From M3007 sp037130425 (GTDB lineage: Bacteria > Bacteroidota > Bacteroidia > Chitinophagales > Saprospiraceae): DNA of 7,880 bases. Under the pieces are notes generated by a model, which did not search any database, was not told where the DNA came from, and was given only the letters and a program-made list of their open reading frames with translations. The stretch is from positions 1-7,880 of the forward strand of contig JBAXTB010000273.1 in NCBI GenBank assembly GCA_037130425.1, written 5' to 3'. Shown here piece by piece: positions 1-4,821 of this stretch. Made by a program: the position numbers and the translations under genes. The first letter of the stretch is position 1. Each line of letters starts with the position of its first letter.

Positions 1-78
1 ACTGCCTTTGTGGTCTTTATAGTTTGCGGATAAATGAGCCGCAGCGGCTTCTTTTAAGGTATTGATTGCGTCTTCCAT
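1..78 (-). CDS. Partial hypothetical protein (N-terminus only)
   Basis: An open frame on the minus strand starts at an ATG (complement of 76-78) and stays open for 26 codons to the window edge, where it is cut. The peptide begins MEDAINTLKEAAAAHL and continues with a polar stretch rich in Lys, Asp, Asn and Gly. It looks like an amphipathic, alanine-rich helix, with no signal peptide and no motif I can assign. Codon use looks like real coding sequence, and on the minus strand a TAnnTTTG-type box lies about 95 bases upstream. It is transcribed away from the gene at 505. The family is not recognised. It could be a small protein or the start of a large one. Confidence 0.5.
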   Translation of the reverse strand, partial: MEDAINTLKEAAAAHLSANYKDHKGS

Positions 79-173
79 GTGAATTTTGATAATACTGCTT
101 AAGTTTCTAAATGCCAAGCCATTACCGCGCGTGTGTCTTCGATCAGGCACATACAACGCTAAGGTACTACAAT

Positions 174-181
174 CAAAATTA
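174..181 (-). promoter_or_regulatory. Candidate -7 box for the leftward partial gene
   Basis: The minus strand reads TAATTTTG here, an exact match to the Bacteroidota TAnnTTTG -7 consensus, upstream of the ATG at 78. No TTG or TTTG is seen at the expected 19-20 base distance, so support is one-sided. In AT-rich DNA such a match can arise by chance. Confidence 0.22.
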
Positions 182-358
182 TACAACCTTTGCCACGCAC
201 GTTTTTTGCGCATGGTTGAAAAGATATGGGAGTCGATAAGGGACGTAAAGGAAACACACTGTAAAAGGCAGATTTTATACCATATTGTTACGGCATATAC
301 AAGTAATTAATATAAAAATAATATTCTAAATAAGAACAATATTGAACATAAGTATTAC

Positions 359-389
359 TTTGTAAGATCTTTTTTAGGCAATAATATTG
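359..389 (+). promoter_or_regulatory. Candidate promoter for the HExxE protein gene
   Basis: TTTG at 359-362 is followed after 19 bases by TAATATTG at 382-389. The Bacteroidota housekeeping promoter has TTTG near -33 and TAnnTTTG near -7 with about this spacing, and only one core position of the -7 box differs. Transcription would start near 396, giving a leader of roughly 110 bases before the ATG at 505. This is inference from sequence alone. Confidence 0.35.
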
Positions 390-504
390 GGCCGGTCTTT
401 ATAATAAGACACGGTTTATTAGGCTGAAAAGATCAGGCTCGGCATCAACGTAAAAGCCAAGGTTGCATTCAAAATGAACTTCTAACATTTTAAAAAACTT
501 ATAA

Positions 505-1326
505 ATGCTCACAAAACACATTGGATTGATCGACAAAACAGGCAAGATCTCCCCCTCTAAAATGACGCAAACTGCCGCAGCCTTGCAGAAACAAGCTACC
601 CGCGATTTAGGCCCTATTTGGGGCATTCAAGCGACGGTAGATTACTTTCCTGATATGGGTGACATGCCTTTAGGATACTGGCCTATTTTTATCATGGATA
701 AATTAGATGACCCTAATGCGGCCGGCTACCACCTTGACCAGCATCATCAGCCCCTTGCGCTGGTTTTAAATGATCCGGGGTGGCAACTAACCTGTAGTCA
801 CGAAATGTGCGAAATGCTTGTAGATCCATTCGGCAATCGCCTGCACACCGCCAATAGCATTGGAAAAAATCAGGGGCGGGTGCGATATTTGGTGGAAGTA
901 TGCGATCCTTGTGAAGACCCGGCATTTGCCTATACCATTAACGGCGTCATGGTGAGTGATTTTTATACCCCGCATTATTTTGACCCAGTTACGAACCCAA
1001 GTGTTCGATATAGTTTCACGGGGTCTATAACAAAACCTTTGCAGGTAAACAAAAACGGCTATTTAAGCTGGCTGAATCCCGTAGACGGCAAATGGTATCA
1101 AGCAACTTTCTTTAAAAATACCTTGCAAATCAACCAGCTTCAAATGGTTTTAGATCCAACCAAGTCTTTGCGCAGCCAGGTTGATCGACTGACGAAAAAC
1201 CCCAATTTGTTAGAATCCGTTTCCAAATTTAGCGACGACCATGAAAAACAAATGGACGCAACCTTAGAGGCTTGTACATTTATGAGCAAGCATTATGAAT
1301 TGGAGTTGATGAAATTTGCAAAATAA
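505..1326 (+). CDS. Uncharacterised protein with HExxE metalloprotease-like core
   Basis: This 273-residue protein resembles an uncharacterised bacterial family I recall from other phyla, with recurring blocks in this order: LQKQATRDLGPIWG (residues 27-40), SHEMCEMLVDP (98-108), EVCDPCE (131-137), a SDFYTP block (151-156), and a YLSW...GKWYQ tail (186-199). The HEMCE segment (H99, E100, E103), with D107 and later acidic residues E131, D134 and E137, looks like a zinc-site arrangement similar to HExxE or HExxH peptidases. Metal binding and proteolysis are inference; no activity is established. There is no signal peptide or membrane segment, so it is probably cytoplasmic. Cysteines at 97, 102, 133 and 136 cluster around the putative site. 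A TAA lies directly before the ATG, which fixes 505 as the most upstream start; no Shine-Dalgarno is visible. The gene looks more AT-rich than the genes to its right, which may mean transfer. It ends at a strong hairpin. Confidence 0.8.
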   Translation: MLTKHIGLIDKTGKISPSKMTQTAAALQKQATRDLGPIWGIQATVDYFPDMGDMPLGYWPIFIMDKLDDPNAAGYHLDQHHQPLALVLNDPGWQLTCSHEMCEMLVDPFGNRLHTANSIGKNQGRVRYLVEVCDPCEDPAFAYTINGVMVSDFYTPHYFDPVTNPSVRYSFTGSITKPLQVNKNGYLSWLNPVDGKWYQATFFKNTLQINQLQMVLDPTKSLRSQVDRLTKNPNLLESVSKFSDDHEKQMDATLEACTFMSKHYELELMKFAK

Positions 1327-1373
1327 ATCTTGCCGCTTTAACCGCCACAGCGCGTGTTTATACGATTAAGAAA

Positions 1374-1425
1374 GGAGGGCTTGTATTCCTGAGCAACAAC
1401 CTTGCCTTAGGGTACTAAGCCCTCC
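1374..1425. terminator. Imperfect hairpin between convergent genes, likely terminator
   Basis: The arms GGAGGGCTT (1374-1382) and AAGCCCTCC (1417-1425) pair perfectly. Pairing continues inward with GTA/TAC (1383-1385 with 1413-1415), CCTGA/TTAGG (1388-1392 with 1407-1411, one G-U) and GCAA/TTGC (1393-1396 with 1402-1405), with small bulges, closing a CAACC loop. On the plus strand the hairpin is followed by AA and six T (1428-1433), the layout of an intrinsic terminator for the gene at 505. On the minus strand it is followed by TTTCTTA, so it may work both ways. The right arm encodes the last residues of the sigma factor, and that gene's stop codon (1407-1409) sits inside the stem. Confidence 0.65.
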
Positions 1426-2663
1426 AATTTTTTCCCGATTAACCTGCGTTCTGCCGCCCGGTTCACCAATTTTTCAGCGATGCGATATGCCGCTTCCGCC
1501 TGCTTTGGCTGTTCGTTTTGGGCGTAAAAATCGCCGAGCGCAACCTGGTAAATATGATTTTTACCCAAATTTTCAAGGTTTAACAAGGCTTCAATACCGG
1601 CTGCGGCGCCGCGAAAATATCCCAGCGCAATGGCCCGGTTCATGGCGGCTACGGGTGAAGCGTTTATTTGGCACAACAATTCGTACAAATGAAAAACAGC
1701 CTGCCAATTGGTGGAGGCAAAATCGGGCGAAGCGGCATGGTACGACGCAATGGCTGCTTCTAAGTGATAAGCGCTGACCTCATTGCCGCTGGCCGAACGC
1801 TGAAAATACCAGTAACCCTGCCGGATCAGGTCTTGATCCCAAAGGCTGCGGTTCTGGTCTTGCAAAACAATAATATCGCCCTGCGCATCCAAGCGCGCAT
1901 CGAAGCGGGAAGCCTGAAAACAGAGCAAAGCAGCCAACGCCTGGGTTTTCGGCGCATTGCTCAGCGGATGACCAGCCAGCAAAGCACTCAAACGAAGCGC
2001 TTCCCGGCACAAATCGAGGCGCAGCATGGCGTCGTCGGAAACCGAGTAATAGCCTTCGTTGAATAATAAATACACCACTTTGAGTACCGCTTCCAGTCGC
2101 TGAGACAATTCCGGCCCGACCGGCGGTTCCAGTTCGAGGTGTTCCGTACGGATTTTTTCTTTGGCCCGGAACAAACGTTTGGCCACCGCTTCCTCCGAAC
2201 TGAGCAACGCCGCCGCAATTTCCCGCACACTCAGGCCGCATAAAGTCTTCAAAATCAGGATCAACTGGGCTTCTTCAGGAATGGCGGGATGGCAACAGGC
2301 AAACATCATGCGCAGTTGGCTGTCTTCAATTTCGTGTTCAAAGTTCAGGTGCTCAAAGGCCGTTTCTGCGCTGTTGTCGAGGTTGAGTTGTTGCAGGAAT
2401 CCCGGCGCAATCCGTTCCTGCCAATTTTTTTCCCGGCGCAGGTGGTCGAGCAACTTGTTTTTGACCACCCGGTACAGCCAGGCTTCCGGGTTGTCGGGCG
2501 CGCCCGCACGCCAATGCACCAGCGCGTGCGCGAGGGTTTCCTGCACCATGTCTTCGGCCAGCGACAATTGAGAAAACCCCAGGATTTTACTCAAAAAGGA
2601 AACCATCTTTCCCGCCTCGCGGCGAAAAAGATGGTCTACCAGTTGTTGTGCGGGATGCTCCAT
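1407..2663 (-). CDS. ECF42-type RNA polymerase sigma factor with C-terminal extension
   Basis: This 418-residue protein directs RNA polymerase to specific promoters. The sigma-70 region 2 lies at about residues 9-77 (AEDMVQETLAHAL, then NPEAWLYRVVKNKLLDHLRR). Region 4 is at about 113-170 (LCGLSVREIAAAL, SSEEAVAKRLFRAKEKIR). A DUF6596-type domain follows at about 188-290 (YLLFNEGYY at 198-206; ARLDAQGDIIVLQDQNRSLWD at 256-276). The last part, to about 400, is helical and TPR-like. A typical ECF sigma factor is under 200 residues, so the long extension marks the ECF42 group. In that group the extension is known to matter for function, and the usual partners are DGPF/YCII proteins rather than a classical anti-sigma factor. 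Here the YCII gene lies immediately upstream, its TAA separated from this ATG by two bases, so the two are co-transcribed and probably translationally coupled. No anti-sigma gene is present in the window. The gene looks intact. Confidence 0.93.
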   Translation of the reverse strand: MEHPAQQLVDHLFRREAGKMVSFLSKILGFSQLSLAEDMVQETLAHALVHWRAGAPDNPEAWLYRVVKNKLLDHLRREKNWQERIAPGFLQQLNLDNSAETAFEHLNFEHEIEDSQLRMMFACCHPAIPEEAQLILILKTLCGLSVREIAAALLSSEEAVAKRLFRAKEKIRTEHLELEPPVGPELSQRLEAVLKVVYLLFNEGYYSVSDDAMLRLDLCREALRLSALLAGHPLSNAPKTQALAALLCFQASRFDARLDAQGDIIVLQDQNRSLWDQDLIRQGYWYFQRSASGNEVSAYHLEAAIASYHAASPDFASTNWQAVFHLYELLCQINASPVAAMNRAIALGYFRGAAAGIEALLNLENLGKNHIYQVALGDFYAQNEQPKQAEAAYRIAEKLVNRAAERRLIGKKLEGLVP

Positions 2664-2665
2664 GT

Positions 2666-3019
2666 TTATCCGAAATGCTGGATCGGGCGCACCTCCACGA
2701 TGCCGTCAAACTCAAGCACCGGGCAACCTTTTGCGTGTTCTACGGCTTCATCGAGGCTGGAAGCGGTCATGAGCAGGTAGCCGCTTACGATTTCTTTGCC
2801 TTCGGTAAACGGGCCGTCGGTGATGATGTGCGAAGCGCCTTTCACCTGTTTGCCGGTGGGGTACAGCGCATCAGAGCCGATTAGTTTGCCTTGTGCGGCA
2901 ATGCCGCCGATCCAGACATTCCATTTTTGCAACTCAGCCTGCATGGCTTCAGGCGACATTTGCGCGTAAACATCTTCAGCGATTGGGGTGTTGTGGAAAA
3001 CAAGCATGAACTTATCCAT
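2666..3019 (-). CDS. YCII-related (DGPF-domain) protein
   Basis: This 117-residue soluble protein has the YCII/DGPF fold signature. It starts with KFMLVFHN (residues 3-10) and carries the hallmark DGPFTEGKE (68-76), the GYLLM strand (80-84), the helix around EAVEHAKGCP (91-100) and the terminal EVRPI (109-113). Length and motif order fit a complete single-domain member. The fold is a ferredoxin-like dimer related to muconolactone isomerases, but no substrate is established for DGPF members. Its place directly before an ECF42 sigma gene is the conserved arrangement of that sigma group, so it is probably a target or modulator in the same circuit. The ATG at 3019 is preceded by an AT-rich leader without a clear Shine-Dalgarno. 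A possible ECF42-type promoter lies at 3068-3094. Confidence 0.93.
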   Translation of the reverse strand: MDKFMLVFHNTPIAEDVYAQMSPEAMQAELQKWNVWIGGIAAQGKLIGSDALYPTGKQVKGASHIITDGPFTEGKEIVSGYLLMTASSLDEAVEHAKGCPVLEFDGIVEVRPIQHFG

Positions 3020-3067
3020 AGCATTAAAAAATTTGGTTGGTGAATGTAATTGAATAATCGAACGTAT

Positions 3068-3094
3068 GACGAACGAGCATTCGGAAATCGGACA
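3068..3094 (-). promoter_or_regulatory. Candidate ECF42-type promoter of the YCII-sigma operon
   Basis: On the minus strand TGTCCG (complement of 3089-3094) is followed after 17 bases by CGTC (complement of 3068-3071). As I recall it, the promoter motif described for ECF42 in Streptomyces is TGTCGA in the -35 region and CGA/TC in the -10 region. The match is 4 of 6 in the first block and full in the second. Transcription would start near 3061, giving a leader of about 40 bases. Whether a Bacteroidota ECF42 reads the same motif is unknown. Confidence 0.25.
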
Positions 3095-3101
3095 AGCGCC
3101 T

Positions 3102-3125
3102 GAAAAAAAAGTTAAGTTTTTTTTC
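3102..3125. repeat. AT-rich inverted repeat after the ATPase gene
   Basis: GAAAAAAAA (3102-3110) and TTTTTTTTC (3117-3125) form a perfect 9-base inverted repeat around GTTAAG, just beyond the ATPase stop codon (3137-3139). It could act as a weak terminator for the leftward ATPase transcript, since the minus strand has a run of eight T in the second arm, but it lacks the GC-rich stem of a standard terminator. Confidence 0.35.
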
Positions 3126-3136
3126 GGTGTCGGAAA

Positions 3137-4300
3137 TCAGGCAAATAAAGTATTCAATAATGCAAATGGCAACACCTCATAGCCGCCCGCCAAGGCATAA
3201 GGCTCGGCCACCGGCGCTACGATCACCTTGCGGCGCGGGTTCAAATCTTCGGCGGCAATGCGCATACTTTTGGTCATCGTGGGTGCCGAACTGAACTTTA
3301 TTTCCACCAAAATATCGGGCACTCCGGCTTTTACGATGACTAAATCGGCCTCGGTACCATCCTGTGTGCGGTAAAAATACAATTCGTGGCGCGGCGGCAA
3401 CATTGTGGTGATTTCCTGCGTGACGTATGCTTCCCAGGAAGCGCCGAGTTGGGCATAACCGTGCAGTTGTTCCATGCTGCCGATGGCTAATAAGGCATGA
3501 AGAATTCCGGTATCTCGAATATATATTTTGGGCGATTTAACAAGGCGTTTGCCAAGGTTAGCGTACCACGGCGAGATACGCCTGACAAGGTAAGATGCTT
3601 CAAAAAAGTCAAGGTAGCGCCGAACGGTGGGCGAGCTTACGCCGAGCGAATTGCCCAATGTTTCCATGTTCAGCAAGTTCCCGTTCGTATGCGCCAGCAT
3701 GGTCCAAAGCCGACGCGTAAGCAGGGGATTTGCATTGAGGCCCAGCATGGGTAAATCGCGTTCCAGATAGGTTTGGATAAAATTATCACGCCAAACAAGG
3801 CTGTTTTCATCATTTGCGGCCAATAAACTATCCGGAAATCCGCCACGCAGCCAATGGGTACGGAAATCTGTATTGGGTGGTAGTTCCTGGTACGACAAGG
3901 GCGGCAATTCAAAATAGGCTATCCGGCCTGCCAAAGTTTCAGAAGCGTCACGAATCAAGTCTGGTGCGGCAGAACCGAGTAAAATAAAACGCCCCGGTAT
4001 TCGATGGCGGTCAATCAGGCCGCGCAATAGCGGAAACAAACTCGGTACGCGTTGTACCTCATCTAAAATCACGGTTTTATCCCGAAGCGGTTCAAGATAA
4101 AGCGCAGGATCGCTCAACTTGTTGAAATCGGCAGGGTTTTCAAGGTCAAGATAGACGGATTCTTTTGCCCATTGCGTAGCCAAACGCTGGGCCAAAGAGG
4201 TTTTGCCGACCTGCCGCGGCCCGACAATTGCCACGGCGGGGAACTGAGCAGCAAGGCGGTTGATTTCAGATTCTGCTAAACGGGGGAGATAAGGGTGCAT
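3137..4300 (-). CDS. AAA ATPase with C-terminal DUF4143 domain
   Basis: This 387-residue cytoplasmic protein belongs to the widespread AAA_14 plus DUF4143 family. The Walker A motif is GPRQVGKTS (residues 27-35; K33, T34). Walker B is VILDEVQ (77-83; D80, E81). The sensor-like strand is RFILLGSA (104-111), followed by the family motif SETLAGRI (120-127). A middle helical region contains a winged-helix-like segment (LGNSLGVSSPTVRRYLDF). The C-terminal DUF4143 part ends with GTEADLVI (E317, D319) and VEIKF (E333, K335), a spacing that resembles a PD-(D/E)xK nuclease-like core. Length fits a complete member. The biological role of the family is not settled, and nuclease activity here is inference. 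It is on the same strand as the YCII-sigma operon but 117 bases upstream of it, with an AT-rich inverted repeat between, so it is probably a separate unit. No neighbouring partner gene suggests a specific job. Confidence 0.93.
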   Translation of the reverse strand: MHPYLPRLAESEINRLAAQFPAVAIVGPRQVGKTSLAQRLATQWAKESVYLDLENPADFNKLSDPALYLEPLRDKTVILDEVQRVPSLFPLLRGLIDRHRIPGRFILLGSAAPDLIRDASETLAGRIAYFELPPLSYQELPPNTDFRTHWLRGGFPDSLLAANDENSLVWRDNFIQTYLERDLPMLGLNANPLLTRRLWTMLAHTNGNLLNMETLGNSLGVSSPTVRRYLDFFEASYLVRRISPWYANLGKRLVKSPKIYIRDTGILHALLAIGSMEQLHGYAQLGASWEAYVTQEITTMLPPRHELYFYRTQDGTEADLVIVKAGVPDILVEIKFSSAPTMTKSMRIAAEDLNPRRKVIVAPVAEPYALAGGYEVLPFALLNTLFA

Positions 4301-4310
4301 GTTATACCAA

Positions 4311-4365
4311 GATTAAAATGGATTGGAAGATTTTCAGGATGGATCAAATTGATTTTCACCGGATT
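4311..4365. repeat. Degenerate GGATT/GATTTTCA short repeats
   Basis: GATT recurs at 4311, 4321, 4329, 4351 and 4362, and GATTTTCA occurs twice, at 4329-4336 and 4351-4358, 22 bases apart. GGAT words recur at 4320, 4337, 4341 and 4361. From memory this resembles the decayed GGATTTTCAGGAT-like intergenic repeats common in Bacteroidota. No function is evident. Confidence 0.45.
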
Positions 4366-4379
4366 ATCAGACGTTTATG

Positions 4380-4426
4380 TTTTACCCTGCAAATTTAAAG
4401 TTAAATTTTAGATTTGCAGGGAAAAA
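4380..4426. repeat. Long palindrome with back-to-back -7-like boxes
   Basis: CCCTGCAAAT (4385-4394) and ATTTGCAGGG (4412-4421) are perfect inverted repeats. Pairing continues inward with TTAAAG/TTTTAG (G-U at both ends) to a 5-base loop at 4401-4405, and outward, past one A-A mismatch, with TTTT (4380-4383) and AAAA (4423-4426). Both arms carry a TAnnTTTG box pointing outward: TAAATTTG on the minus strand (4397 to 4390), toward the ATPase, and TAGATTTG on the plus strand (4409-4416), toward the transporter. It could be an operator, a divergent promoter core or a mobile palindrome. It lacks the trailing T run of a terminator. Confidence 0.55.
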
Positions 4427-4672
4427 TCAACTATCAAGATTGATTCAATTCATGGCACCACGCAAAGCATTTCTTCGTAACCTGTTAATTCAGAAGCCCA
4501 AGGATCAAATCTGCACAATGTTCCTACCTCAAAAACAAAATGATATTTGGAATGATAGAAAATTGCCGACACGATTATTTTGTTCACAAAACGCAAAACA
4601 ATATTTAACCGCTTATTTTAAGTACATATAAAATAGTTGTCTTTCATTAAAAGCAGATAGCAAAATATAATT

Positions 4673-4680
4673 TAACTTTG
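4673..4680 (+). promoter_or_regulatory. Candidate -7 box for the ammonium transporter gene
   Basis: TAACTTTG is an exact match to the Bacteroidota TAnnTTTG consensus. No TTG or TTTG is seen 19-20 bases upstream, so the -33 half is missing or weak, as might be expected of an activator-dependent promoter. A start near 4687 would leave a leader of about 135 bases before the ATG at 4822. Confidence 0.35.
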
Positions 4681-4813
4681 CATTAGTTCTGCCAAATTAT
4701 TTACCGCCACTTTTTACTGCTGAATGATCCGCACCGACCCGCATTGCGCAGGCTTCGGTTGATCTTTTTTGATTTAAATTATTGTTAGACGGCACCGAAA
4801 ACTGTTCAAAATC

Positions 4814-4816
4814 AGG
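4814..4816 (+). promoter_or_regulatory. Possible short ribosome binding site (AGG)
   Basis: AGG lies five bases before the ATG at 4822, within TCAGGTTTTT. It is the only recognisable Shine-Dalgarno-like trace before a start in the window and supports 4822 as the transporter start. It is only three bases long, so it is weak on its own. Confidence 0.3.
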
Positions 4817-4821
4817 TTTTT

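Larger units (their letters stand above)
79..504. other. Divergent AT-rich intergenic region
   Basis: These 426 bases separate the leftward partial gene from the rightward gene at 505. They are strongly AT-rich, especially 300-420. The only sizeable open frame inside (86-310, +) would encode a low-plausibility peptide with no recognisable motif, and I do not call it. The stretch carries candidate promoter elements for both flanking genes and no RNA gene or repeat that I can support. Confidence 0.6.
4301..4821. other. AT-rich intergenic region between divergent genes
   Basis: These 521 bases separate the leftward ATPase from the rightward ammonium transporter. From left to right I see a decayed GGAT-type repeat (4311-4365), a long palindrome (4380-4426), a featureless AT-rich stretch and an exact TAnnTTTG box (4673-4680). 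The open frame 4377-4631 (+) starts inside the palindrome and encodes a peptide with no recognisable motif, so I do not call it a gene. Confidence 0.6.

Noticed and set aside
86..310. Plus-strand open frame of 74 codons in the left intergenic region
   Set aside because: The peptide has an unusual composition and no motif, the region is AT-rich non-coding in character, and candidate promoter elements of the flanking genes lie in or near it.
1780..2780. Several long open frames on both strands across the sigma and YCII genes
   Set aside because: They overlap well-supported genes in other frames. Their peptides are rich in Arg, Gly, Pro and Cys, typical of shadow frames in GC-richer coding DNA.
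4453..4468. Possible sigma-54 promoter (TGGCAC...GC) upstream of the ammonium transporter
   Set aside because: The GG-to-GC spacing is 11 bases rather than 10, the TT before GC is replaced by AA, and it lies over 350 bases from the start codon.
4377..4631. Plus-strand open frame of 84 codons between the ATPase and the transporter
   Set aside because: It starts inside the palindrome, has no recognisable family motif or ribosome binding site, and its composition matches translated AT-rich spacer.
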